From Pelomonas baiyunensis (GTDB lineage: Bacteria; Pseudomonadota; Gammaproteobacteria; Burkholderiales; Burkholderiaceae_C): 64,000 nt of DNA. A program made the position numbers and the translations under genes. The DNA lies in assembly GCF_043555935.1 (NCBI RefSeq), contig NZ_JBIGIB010000005.1, forward strand, positions 248,001 through 312,000, written 5' to 3'. Shown here in pieces: positions 56,642 to 64,000 of this stretch (its first letter is position 1; the number at the start of each line of letters is the position of its first letter). The notes beneath the pieces are model-generated. The model saw only the letters and a list, made by a program, of their open reading frames with translations, had not been told where the DNA came from and ran no database searches.

Positions 56642-58522
56642 ATGACCAAGCAAACCCATGCCTTCCAGGCCGAAGTCAAGCAGATCCTGCACCTCGTCAC
56701 CCACAGCCTGTACTCGAACAAGGAAATCTTCCTGCGCGAGCTGGTGAGCAACGCCAGCGACGCCTGCGACAAGCTGCGCTTCGAGGCGCTGGACAACGCC
56801 GCGTTGTTCGAGGACACGCCCAATCTGGAAGTGCGTGTCAGCTTCGACGAAGAAGCCAAGACGCTGACCATCAGCGACAACGGCATCGGCATGAGCGCCG
56901 AAGAGGCGGCCGCCCACCTCGGCACCATCGCCAAGAGCGGCACGCGCGAGTTCATGGCCAAGCTGGAAGGCGACCAGAAGAAGGACGCGCAGCTGATCGG
57001 CCAGTTCGGCGTGGGCTTCTACAGCGGCTTCATCGTGGCCGACCGCATCACGGTGGAGACCCGCCGCGCGGGCCTGGGTGCCGACCAGGGCGTGCGCTGG
57101 AGCAGCGAAGGCACGGGCGAGTACGAGCTGGAAACCATCACCAAGGCGGGCCGTGGCACGGACGTCATCCTGCACCTGCGCGAGGGCGAGGAGGAGTTCC
57201 TCAAGACCTGGCGCGTCAAGAGCACCATCGCCAAGTACAGCGACCACATCTCCCTGCCCATCCTGATGAAGAAGGAGACCTGGGACGCCGAGGCCGCCAA
57301 GCAGGTGGTGACGGACGAGTGGGAGCCGGTGAACAAGGCGTCGGCGCTGTGGAGTCGCTCCAAGAGCGAGATCACGCAAGAGCAGTACGACGAGTTCTAC
57401 AAGCAGATCAGCCACGACACCGAAGCGCCGCTGGCCCACACGCACAACCGCGTGGAAGGCCGCAGCGAGTACACGCAGCTGCTGTACATCCCGGCCAAGG
57501 CGCCGTTCGACCTGTGGAACCGCGACAAGCGCGGTGGCGTGAAGCTGTACGTGAAGCGCGTCTTCATCATGGACGACGCCGAGGCGCTGATGCCGGTGTA
57601 CCTGCGCTTCGTGAAGGGCGTGATCGACTCGGCCGACCTGCCGCTGAACGTGAGCCGTGAGCTGCTGCAGGAAAGCCGCGACGTGCGCGCCATCCGCGAG
57701 GGCTCCACCAAGCGCGTCCTGGGCATGCTGGAGAGCCTGGCCAACAGCGAGGACGAAGCCGAACGCGCCAAATACGCGGCGTTCTGGAAGGACTTCGGCC
57801 AGGTGCTGAAGGAAGGCATTGGCGAAGACCACGCCAACCAGGAACGCCTGGCCAAGCTGTTCCGCTTCGCCTCCACCCACGCCGACGAAGGTGTGAGCCT
57901 GGCGGACTACGTGAGCCGCATGAAGGACGGCCAGGAAACCATCTACTACATCACCGCCGACAGCCTGGCCGCTGCCAAGCACAGCCCGCAGCTGGAGATC
58001 TTCCGCAAGAAGGGCATCGAGGTGCTGCTGCTGGTGGACCGCGTGGACGAGTGGATGCTCAGCCACCTGTACGAGTTCGACGGCAAGCAACTGCAGTCCG
58101 TCGCCAAGGGCGCTGTGGACCTGGGCAAGCTGCAGGACGAAGACGAGAAGAAGAAGGCCGAAGAGACGGCCGAAGCCTTCAAGCCCCTGCTGGACAAGCT
58201 GAAGGACGCGCTGAAGGACCGCGCCAAGGACGTGCGCGTGACGACCCGCCTGGTGGACTCGCCGGCCTGCATCGTGGTGGAAGAGGGCGACGTGAGCGGC
58301 CATCTGGCGCGCCTGCTGAAGCAAGCCGGCCAGAGCGCGCCGGTGTCGCTGCCGACGCTGGAGATCAACGCCGAGCACGCTTTGGTGAAGAAGCTGGACG
58401 GCAGCGCCCACTTCGACGACCTGGCCCAGGTGCTGTTCGACCAGGCCGTGCTGGCCGAAGGCGGGCACCTGGAAGACCCGGCCGCCTACGTGAAGCGCAT
58501 CAATGCGCTGCTGATCGGCTGA
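56642..58522 (+). CDS. htpG: Molecular chaperone HtpG (Hsp90)
   Basis: A 626-residue Hsp90. The N-terminal ATPase domain contains SLYSNKEIFLRELVSNASDA, DNGIGMS and GQFGVGFYSGF. The middle domain has LYVKRVFIMDD and LPLNVSRELLQE with the catalytic Arg, and the C-terminal dimerisation domain completes the family length. The ATG at 56642 starts the conserved MTKQTHAFQAE. A sigma-32-like promoter lies upstream and a GC hairpin follows. Confidence 0.97.
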   Translation: MTKQTHAFQAEVKQILHLVTHSLYSNKEIFLRELVSNASDACDKLRFEALDNAALFEDTPNLEVRVSFDEEAKTLTISDNGIGMSAEEAAAHLGTIAKSGTREFMAKLEGDQKKDAQLIGQFGVGFYSGFIVADRITVETRRAGLGADQGVRWSSEGTGEYELETITKAGRGTDVILHLREGEEEFLKTWRVKSTIAKYSDHISLPILMKKETWDAEAAKQVVTDEWEPVNKASALWSRSKSEITQEQYDEFYKQISHDTEAPLAHTHNRVEGRSEYTQLLYIPAKAPFDLWNRDKRGGVKLYVKRVFIMDDAEALMPVYLRFVKGVIDSADLPLNVSRELLQESRDVRAIREGSTKRVLGMLESLANSEDEAERAKYAAFWKDFGQVLKEGIGEDHANQERLAKLFRFASTHADEGVSLADYVSRMKDGQETIYYITADSLAAAKHSPQLEIFRKKGIEVLLLVDRVDEWMLSHLYEFDGKQLQSVAKGAVDLGKLQDEDEKKKAEETAEAFKPLLDKLKDALKDRAKDVRVTTRLVDSPACIVVEEGDVSGHLARLLKQAGQSAPVSLPTLEINAEHALVKKLDGSAHFDDLAQVLFDQAVLAEGGHLEDPAAYVKRINALLIG

Positions 58523-58567
58523 CGCCGCCGAGCCGGTGCGCTGGGGTTCCCGGCGCCCGCCACACCG

Positions 58568-58592
58568 AAGGGGCCGCCGCGAGCGGCCCCTT
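58568..58592 (+). terminator. Likely htpG terminator
   Basis: A perfect ten-base-pair stem AAGGGGCCGC/GCGGCCCCTT with a five-base loop lies 46 bp after htpG. The following GTCGTTG is only weakly T-rich. Confidence 0.6.
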
Positions 58593-58699
58593 GTCGTTGC
58601 AGGCTGGCCGCCATCACGGCGCTGCAAAAACCGTGGGTTAGGCTGGGTTGCATGAGACATGCCTTTCGCACCCGCAGCGCCCTGGGTCGAACCCAGCGG

Positions 58700-59545
58700 A
58701 TGAGCGCGCCCCTCAGCACGTTGCTGGGTGCGTTGCTGAGTGGGTCACTGAGTGGGTTGCTGAGCGGCTGCGCCAGCCTGCCGCCCACCCGTTCGGTGGA
58801 GGTGAACGGGCAGCGCACGGCGTTCGTGCAAGCAGGCGGGAGCCCGCCGGTGGCCGTGTTCCAGGCCGGGCTGGGCGATGGCAAGGCGGTCTGGGCGGGG
58901 GTGATCGAGCAGGTCACGCCCGGCCTGGCGGTGTTCGCGCATGACCGCCCGGGCTATGGCGACAGCAGCGCGGAGCCCGCCGGGCCGCGCGACCCCTGCA
59001 CGCTGGCGCGCGAGCTGCACGCCACGCTGCAGGCAGCCGGCGTGAAGCCGCCGTTCCTGCTGGTGGGGCACTCCATCGGCGGGCTGTACCAGCTGGCGTT
59101 CGCCCACCTGTACCCGCAAGAGGTGGCCGGCCTGCTGCTGGTGGACCCGACCCACCCCGACCACTGGGCGCGCATGCAGCGCGAGGCGCCGGCCGCGGCG
59201 CGTTTGGCGACCGGTCTGCGCGCCACGGTGTTCAGCCGCACGATGCGGGCGGAGTTCGACGCCCAAGCCCAGCCGGCGTGCATTGCCGAGTTGCAGGCCC
59301 TGCCGCCGCTCGCGGTGCCGGCGCGGCTGCTGGTGCGCTCCGATTTCAGCCTGGCGGAGCGAGGCGACTTCGAGGCCTTGGTGCGCCAGTTGGAACTGGC
59401 CTGGGCGGCGTGGGTGCCCGGCATTTCCCGCCGTCAGGTGGCGGGCGCGGGGCACTACATCCAGAAAGACCAGCCCGGCGTCGTGGCCGAGGAACTGCAA
59501 GCGCTGGCCCGGGCCGCCCGAAAAGCCGAGGCGACGCCACGATGA
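58700..59545 (+). CDS. Lipoprotein alpha/beta hydrolase
   Basis: A 281-residue alpha/beta-hydrolase with a lipoprotein signal ending LLSGC (Cys24 from this start). The nucleophile elbow is GHSIGG, the oxyanion region HDRPGYGDSS, the acid in LLVDPTHPDH or LVRSDFSLAE, and the base His in GAGHYIQ. Substrate unknown; esterase or lipase-like. ATG 58700 gives a normal-length signal peptide; an upstream ATG at 58652 would add 16 residues. The signal contains imperfect LLSG/SLSG repeats. Confidence 0.85.
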   Translation: MSAPLSTLLGALLSGSLSGLLSGCASLPPTRSVEVNGQRTAFVQAGGSPPVAVFQAGLGDGKAVWAGVIEQVTPGLAVFAHDRPGYGDSSAEPAGPRDPCTLARELHATLQAAGVKPPFLLVGHSIGGLYQLAFAHLYPQEVAGLLLVDPTHPDHWARMQREAPAAARLATGLRATVFSRTMRAEFDAQAQPACIAELQALPPLAVPARLLVRSDFSLAERGDFEALVRQLELAWAAWVPGISRRQVAGAGHYIQKDQPGVVAEELQALARAARKAEATPR

Positions 59546-59662
59546 CCCGGCTGGCTTTACGTGGTTTTGTTACGGTTTTGCTACAACTCCCCCTGCCCTG
59601 GGCTTTCGCCCCCGCCAGCCTGCGGCTACCCTCCTAGGGTTTTTACGGATTCTTGCGATTTC

Positions 59663-60271
59663 ATGCTGTCCAGTGAGTTCCGCGAGCCCGCCAGTGCCGG
59701 GCCGACCGCCTTGGTGACCCGTCGCCTCGTGTTGCGACCGCCCCGGGTGACTGACCTGGACACGCTGGCCGCGTTGCACGCCGACCCGGCCGTGAACCGG
59801 TTCTGCGCCGCCGCCACGCCCCAGGGCCAGGCGGCCGTGGCAGCACAGCTGGACGGCTGGATCGACCACTGGCGGCAGCACGGCTTTGGCCACTGGGCGA
59901 TTGCCGAGCGCGAGGCGCCCGAGACGCTGATCGGCTTCGGGGGCCTGATGAACCGCCGCGTGGCGGACCACGCGGGCCTGTACCTGTACTACCGCATCAC
60001 GCCGCAGGCCTGGGGGCGGGGGCTGGCGTCAGAGATGCTGCAGTTCGCCATCCAGCAGGCGTTCGATCAGCGCCATGAAGGCAGCGTGGTGGCAGCGGTG
60101 CTGCCCAACAACGCGCCCACACGCAAGACGCTGGAAGGCTTGGGGCTGCGCCTGAAGGGCACGCTGGCCGACGGCCCGGGCAGCGCGGCAGCCCTGCTGT
60201 ACGAACTGCGCGCCGACCGCTGGGCCACCTTGCCGCCCAGCGAGCCGGAAGTGGTGGCCTTCGCCGCCTGA
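59663..60271 (+). CDS. GNAT family N-acetyltransferase (RimJ/RimL-like)
   Basis: A 202-residue acetyltransferase. LVTRRLVLRPPRVTDLDTLAAL begins the fold, and the acetyl-CoA loop is QAWGRGLASEMLQFAI, followed by VVAAVLPNNAPTRKTLEGLGLR as in the RimJ/RimL subgroup. Target unknown. It ends 3 bp before the convergent Crp/Fnr gene. Confidence 0.85.
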   Translation: MLSSEFREPASAGPTALVTRRLVLRPPRVTDLDTLAALHADPAVNRFCAAATPQGQAAVAAQLDGWIDHWRQHGFGHWAIAEREAPETLIGFGGLMNRRVADHAGLYLYYRITPQAWGRGLASEMLQFAIQQAFDQRHEGSVVAAVLPNNAPTRKTLEGLGLRLKGTLADGPGSAAALLYELRADRWATLPPSEPEVVAFAA

Positions 60272-60274
60272 CGC

Positions 60275-60985
60275 TCAGACGCCGAAGCGGCGCAAGCCCT
60301 GCAGGTCCAGCACCCGCAGGCCGCCGTACTCGATGCGGATCAAGCCCGCATCGCCCAGCCGGTGCAGCGCCTGGTTCACCCGCTGGCGTGACAGGCCCAC
60401 CAAGTAGCCCAGCTCCTGCTGCGTGATGCGCAGCCAGTTGCCCACGCCCGGGTAGAGCGTGGGGTGGAAGAGCGCGGCCAGGTTGCGCGCCACGCGCACG
60501 TCGGGGTCGTGGATGCGGTCGGTCTCGCGCGCGGCGATGAACTGGCCCAGGCGCTCGTTGAGCTGGTCCAGCACGAAGCGGTTGAACGCGATGCTGCCGT
60601 CCAGCAGCGCGTGGAAGCTGTCGATGGGCAGGCCGGCCACGATGCTCGGCCGCAGGGCCTGGATGTTGTAGCGGTAGACCTCGCGCTTGAGCAGCGTGCC
60701 CTCGCCGAACCAGCCGCCGGGCGGCACGCCGGTGAAGGTGACGGCCTGGCCGGTGCTGTCGTCGTTGTTCATCTTCAGCAGGCCGTCCACCACGCCGAAC
60801 CAGAAGTTGGCCGGCCGGCCGATGCGGCACAGCCGCTCGCCGGGCTGGGCGTCCCCCACCTCCAGCGTGGCCAGCGCGCGCTCGCGCAGGTCGCCGTCCA
60901 GCAGCTTCAGCCACGGAATCGCCTCCAGCTCGTCCGGCGTGGGGCGGCGCGCGCGTTGGCGCAAGGGGAGGGGGGTGTCGCCCAT
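60275..60985 (-). CDS. Crp/Fnr family transcriptional regulator
   Basis: A 236-residue regulator with an N-terminal cyclic-nucleotide-binding-like beta roll (residues about 25-140; FWFGVVDGLLKMNN, GGWFGEGTLLKREVYRYNIQAL) and a C-terminal winged helix (ITQQELGYLVGLSRQRVNQALHRL). No cysteine cluster for an Fnr iron-sulfur centre is present. It is divergent from the acyl-CoA synthetase operon and may regulate it; the effector is unknown. Confidence 0.88.
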   Translation of the reverse strand: MGDTPLPLRQRARRPTPDELEAIPWLKLLDGDLRERALATLEVGDAQPGERLCRIGRPANFWFGVVDGLLKMNNDDSTGQAVTFTGVPPGGWFGEGTLLKREVYRYNIQALRPSIVAGLPIDSFHALLDGSIAFNRFVLDQLNERLGQFIAARETDRIHDPDVRVARNLAALFHPTLYPGVGNWLRITQQELGYLVGLSRQRVNQALHRLGDAGLIRIEYGGLRVLDLQGLRRFGV

Positions 60986-61027
60986 TGGCTGCAGGTGCGG
61001 GAAAGTCTGGCCCGTGAAAGCCCGTAA

Positions 61028-61057
61028 ATTGTCGTCGTACGGACAGATGGGCGTCAA
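61028..61057 (-). promoter_or_regulatory. Candidate sigma-70 promoter for the Crp/Fnr gene
   Basis: On the minus strand, TTGACG (61057-61052) and GACAAT (61033-61028) are separated by 18 bp and lie 43 bp before the regulator's ATG. Consensus match only. Confidence 0.35.
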
Positions 61058-61114
61058 AGTAATCCCCAGAATGGGCTCACAGACGGGGGCCTGAGCCTCC
61101 GCAACGGAGACAGC

Positions 61115-63064
61115 TTGGTGGACACCTTCCCTCGGCTCCTGCTGGACCACGCCGCGAAACGGCCCGACGCGCCGGCCTTGCGTGAGAAGGCATTCGGCGT
61201 TTGGCAGACCCTCTCCTGGGCCCAACTGGCCGCGCTGGTGCAAGACCTGGCCTTGGGGCTGGCAGCGGCCGGCCTGCGGCGGGGCGAGCACATCGTCGTC
61301 GTCGGTGAAAACCGCCCCCGGCTCTACGCCAGCATGCTGGCCGCGCAGGCCCTGGGCGCGGTGCCGGTGCCGCTGTACCAAGACGCGGTGGCGGCCGAGT
61401 TCGTCTTCCCGCTGAACAACGCCGAGATCGCCTTCGCCATCGTGGAGGACCAGGAGCAGGTCGACAAGCTGCTGGAGCTGCGCGAGAAATGCCCGCAGCT
61501 CAAGCGCATCTGGTTTGACGACCCGCGCGGCCTGCGCAACTACGACGAGCCGGGCCTGGCCTCGCTGGACGACCTGGCCGCGCAAGGCCGCGCGCATGGC
61601 GCGGACCGCCCGGGGCACTTTGCTGCCGAAGTGGCCGCCGGGCAGGCGGGCGACGTGGCGGCGCTGTTTTTCACCTCCGGCACCACCGGCAACCCCAAGG
61701 GCGTGATCCACACCCACGCCACACTGATCGACCGTGCCCGCGCCGGCCAGCGGTTCGACAAACTCACAGCCGCCGAAGAAGTGCTGGCCTACCTGCCGCC
61801 GGCCTGGATCGGGCAAAACATCTTCAGCTTTGCGCAGTGGCTGGCCTGCGGCTACGTGGTGAACTGCCCGGAGTCGGCGTCCACCGTCAGCATCGACCTG
61901 AAGGAGGTGGGCCCCACCTACTACTTCGCGCCACCGCGCGTGTTCGAGGGCCTGCTGACGACGGTGATGATCCGCATGGAAGACGCCTCGGCGCCCAAGC
62001 GCTGGCTTTTCGACCGCTGCATGAGGCTGGCCCGCCGCGTGGGGCCGACGCTGATGGATGGCGAGTCGGTCGGTTTTGTGGACCGGCTGGCCTACGCGCT
62101 CGGCGACCTGCTCATCTACGGCCCGCTGCGCAACACGCTGGGCTTCAGCCGCGTGCGCGTGGCCTACACGGCGGGCGAGGCCATCGGGCCGGACCTGTTC
62201 AGCTTCTACCGCGCCATCGGCATCAACCTGAAGCAGCTGTACGGCTCGACCGAAACGGCCGTGTTCGTCTGCCTGCAGCCCGACCACGAGGCGCGAGCCG
62301 ACACGGTGGGCGTGCCCATCGACGGCGTGGAAATCAAGCTCAGCGACACGGGCGAGTTGCTGGTGCGCTCGCCGGGGCTGCTCAAGGGCTATTACAAAAA
62401 CGAGGCCGCCACGGCCGAGGTGCTGACGCCCGAGGGCTGGTATCACACGGGCGACGCGGGCTTCCTCACGCCCGGCGGCCACCTGAAGATCATCGACCGC
62501 GCCAAGGACGTGGGTCGCCTGATGGGCGGGCCCTTCGACGGCGCGATGTTTGCGCCCAAATACGTGGAGAACAAGCTGAAGTTCTTCCCGCACATCAAGG
62601 AAGCGGTGTGCTTTGGTGACAAGCGCGAGAAGGTCTGCGCCTTCATCAACATCGACTTCGAGGCCGTGGGCAACTGGGCCGAGCGCCGAAACCTGCCCTA
62701 CGCCGGCTACACCGACCTGGCCCAGCGCGCCGAGGTCTACCAGCTGATGCTGGAGTGCGTGGAGAAGGTGAATGCCGACCTCGCGCAAGACGAGTTGCTG
62801 GCGGGCAGCCAGATCAGCCGCTTCCTCGTGCTGCACAAGGAGCTGGACGCCGACGACGGCGAACTCACCCGCACGCGCAAGGTGCGCCGCGGCGCGATTG
62901 CCGAGAAATACGGCGTGCTGATCGACGCCCTCTACGAGGGCAAGGTGTCGCAGTACATCGAGACCCAGGTGAAGTTCGAGGACGGCCGCACGTCCATGGT
63001 GGCGGCGGACCTGCGCATCGTCGAGGCGCGCACCTTTCCCGCAGTGAAGGGAGCGGCCGCATGA
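61115..63064 (+). CDS. Long-chain fatty acid-CoA ligase-type AMP-binding enzyme
   Basis: A 649-residue ANL-superfamily enzyme. The P-loop is LFFTSGTTGNPKGVIHTHA near 188-206; YGSTETAVF, GWYHTGDAGFL and IIDRAKD are the adenylation and hinge motifs. Length fits long-chain acyl-CoA synthetases. It starts at TTG 61115 with CGGAGA close upstream, or GTG 61118. Overlap with livG (ATGA) places it in a branched-chain-type ABC transporter operon, suggesting import and CoA activation of a carboxylic acid. The substrate is not known. Confidence 0.9.
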   Translation: MVDTFPRLLLDHAAKRPDAPALREKAFGVWQTLSWAQLAALVQDLALGLAAAGLRRGEHIVVVGENRPRLYASMLAAQALGAVPVPLYQDAVAAEFVFPLNNAEIAFAIVEDQEQVDKLLELREKCPQLKRIWFDDPRGLRNYDEPGLASLDDLAAQGRAHGADRPGHFAAEVAAGQAGDVAALFFTSGTTGNPKGVIHTHATLIDRARAGQRFDKLTAAEEVLAYLPPAWIGQNIFSFAQWLACGYVVNCPESASTVSIDLKEVGPTYYFAPPRVFEGLLTTVMIRMEDASAPKRWLFDRCMRLARRVGPTLMDGESVGFVDRLAYALGDLLIYGPLRNTLGFSRVRVAYTAGEAIGPDLFSFYRAIGINLKQLYGSTETAVFVCLQPDHEARADTVGVPIDGVEIKLSDTGELLVRSPGLLKGYYKNEAATAEVLTPEGWYHTGDAGFLTPGGHLKIIDRAKDVGRLMGGPFDGAMFAPKYVENKLKFFPHIKEAVCFGDKREKVCAFINIDFEAVGNWAERRNLPYAGYTDLAQRAEVYQLMLECVEKVNADLAQDELLAGSQISRFLVLHKELDADDGELTRTRKVRRGAIAEKYGVLIDALYEGKVSQYIETQVKFEDGRTSMVAADLRIVEARTFPAVKGAAA

Positions 63065-63846
63065 GCACCAAGAAGATCGGCGACGTCATCCTCGAGGTGA
63101 AGAACATCTCGCTGTCGTTCGGCGGCGTGAAGGCGCTGACCGACATCAGCTTCGACGTGCGTGAGCACGAGGTGCGGGCCATCATCGGCCCCAACGGCGC
63201 GGGCAAGAGCTCCATGCTCAACTGCATCAACGGCGTCTACCAACCGCAGCAAGGCTCCGTCACGCTGCGCGGCAAAACCTACCGCGGCATGAGCCCGCGC
63301 CAGGTGGCCGAGATGGGCGTGGCGCGCACCTTCCAGAACCTCGCGCTCTTCAAGGGCATGAGCGTGCTGGACAACATCATGACCGGTCGCAACCTGCGCA
63401 TGAAGACGGGCCTGTTCGCGCAAGCCCTGCACCTGGGCCCCGCGCGGCGCGAGGAGACGGCGCAGCGTGAGGTGGTGGAGCGCATCATCGATTTCCTGGA
63501 GATCCAGGCCTACCGCAAGACGCCCGTGGGCCGCCTGCCCTACGGCCTGCAAAAGCGCGTGGACCTGGGCCGGGCGCTGGCCATGGAGCCCAGCCTGCTG
63601 CTGCTGGACGAACCCATGGCCGGCATGAACGTGGAAGAGAAGCAGGACATGTGCCGCTTCATCCTCGACGTCAACGACGAGTTCGGCACGACCATCGTGC
63701 TCATCGAGCACGACATGGGCGTGGTGATGGACATCTCCGACCGCGTGGTGGTGCTGGACTACGGCAAGAAGATCGGTGACGGCGCGCCGGACGAGGTGCG
63801 CAGCAATGAAGACGTGATCCGCGCCTACCTCGGCGCCGGTCACTGA
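63061..63846 (+). CDS. livG: Branched-chain amino acid-type ABC transporter ATP-binding protein (LivG-like)
   Basis: A 261-residue ABC ATPase. Walker A is GPNGAGKSS near residues 43-51, then VARTFQNLALFKGMSVLDNI typical of LivG. The signature is LPYGLQKRVDLGRAL, a variant of LSYGQQRR, and Walker B is LLLLDEPMAGM. Its ATG overlaps the synthetase stop by 4 bp. The HAAT family also carries urea, amides and aromatic or dicarboxylic acids, so the amino acid substrate is not certain. Confidence 0.92.
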   Translation: MSTKKIGDVILEVKNISLSFGGVKALTDISFDVREHEVRAIIGPNGAGKSSMLNCINGVYQPQQGSVTLRGKTYRGMSPRQVAEMGVARTFQNLALFKGMSVLDNIMTGRNLRMKTGLFAQALHLGPARREETAQREVVERIIDFLEIQAYRKTPVGRLPYGLQKRVDLGRALAMEPSLLLLDEPMAGMNVEEKQDMCRFILDVNDEFGTTIVLIEHDMGVVMDISDRVVVLDYGKKIGDGAPDEVRSNEDVIRAYLGAGH

Positions 63847-63856
63847 GGGAGCTGTG

Positions 63857-64000
63857 ATGGGACCATTCCTCGAAACCCTCATCGGCGGCCTGATGTCCGG
63901 CATGCTGTATTCGCTGATCGCGCTGGGCTTTGTGCTGATCTTCAAAGCCAGCGGCGTCTTCAACTTCGCGCAGGGTGCGATGGTGCTGTTCGCAGCCCTC
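63857..64000 (+). CDS. livH: Branched-chain amino acid-type ABC permease (LivH-like), partial
   Basis: The first 48 codons of a permease cut by the window end. FLETLIGGLMSGMLYSLIAL and GFVLIFKASGVFNFAQGAMV are the N-terminal membrane segments and the FNFAQG motif of LivH. It begins 10 bp after livG with GAGGGAGC upstream of the ATG. Completion and the LivM and binding-protein genes lie beyond the window. Confidence 0.9.
   Translation, partial: MGPFLETLIGGLMSGMLYSLIALGFVLIFKASGVFNFAQGAMVLFAAL

Noticed and set aside
56618..58660. Open frame of 680 codons opposite htpG
   Set aside because: Antisense shadow of a highly biased coding sequence, with no recognisable domain.
1..64000. CRISPR arrays, insertion sequences, prophage or integrons
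   Set aside because: No regularly spaced repeats, transposase or integrase motifs, or terminal inverted repeats were found.

Overview
The window is GC-rich, densely packed bacterial chromosome. Gene content and order fit a Burkholderiales betaproteobacterium (Comamonadaceae/Sphaerotilaceae-like). Supporting runs are TPR-lolB-ispE-tRNA-prs-rplY-pth, mutM-mutY, nadK-recN, yggS next to pilT-pilU, and yraN-diaA-dolP divergent from rsmI. There are no rRNA genes, CRISPR arrays, insertion sequences or prophage genes. Most neighbouring genes overlap by 4 bp (ATGA/GTGA/TTGA), so many transcripts are probably translationally coupled.

Layout: (1) 1-7.8 kb, minus strand: a cobalamin operon behind a B12 riboswitch and terminator: btuB, cobU, btuF, btuC, btuD, cobB, cobO, then a DUF1636 gene. 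(2) 7.8-14 kb, minus: a housekeeping run (small exported protein, pth, rplY, prs, tRNA-Gln, ispE, lolB, TPR protein). (3) 14-16 kb, plus: mutM-mutY. (4) 16-21.2 kb: a chemoreceptor with a C-terminal CheR-type pentapeptide, convergent with a three-gene operon: a BlaI-type repressor, a BlaR1-like M56 metalloprotease fused to an S11 D-Ala-D-Ala peptidase, and a Tat-exported, apparently circularly permuted D-amino-acid-oxidase-family flavoprotein. A 50-bp near-perfect inverted repeat covers the promoter of this operon. (5) 21.2-25.9 kb: rapZ, recN, nadK, divergent hrcA, and a CAU-anticodon tRNA. (6) 25.9-44.6 kb: mixed accessory and housekeeping genes: DUF1439 lipoprotein, chromate transporter, alkaline phosphatase operon with an exported methyltransferase, an orphan cheZ, MtfA peptidase, MFS transporter, tandem duplicated lipoproteins, wax ester synthase-like acyltransferase, YlqF GTPase, a membrane-anchored cold-shock-domain protein, a second chemoreceptor, two multiheme cytochromes c and yggS. 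(7) 44.6-50.9 kb: pilT, pilU, a hydroxyacid dehydrogenase, dolP-diaA-yraN and rsmI. (8) 51-58.6 kb: tldD, an exported FAH-fold protein, an attenuator-controlled DAHP synthase gene, a lower-GC gene of unknown origin, and htpG with a sigma-32-like promoter. (9) 58.6-64 kb: lipoprotein hydrolase, GNAT, a Crp/Fnr regulator divergent from an acyl-CoA synthetase-livG-livH operon that runs off the window.

The most interesting points are the blaI/M56-S11/permuted-DAAO operon, which could link cell-wall peptide cleavage to D-amino-acid oxidation, and the aromatic-amino-acid attenuator before the DAHP synthase gene. In the attenuator, the leader peptide, antiterminator and terminator can all be read directly from the sequence. 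All functions are inferred from sequence alone.
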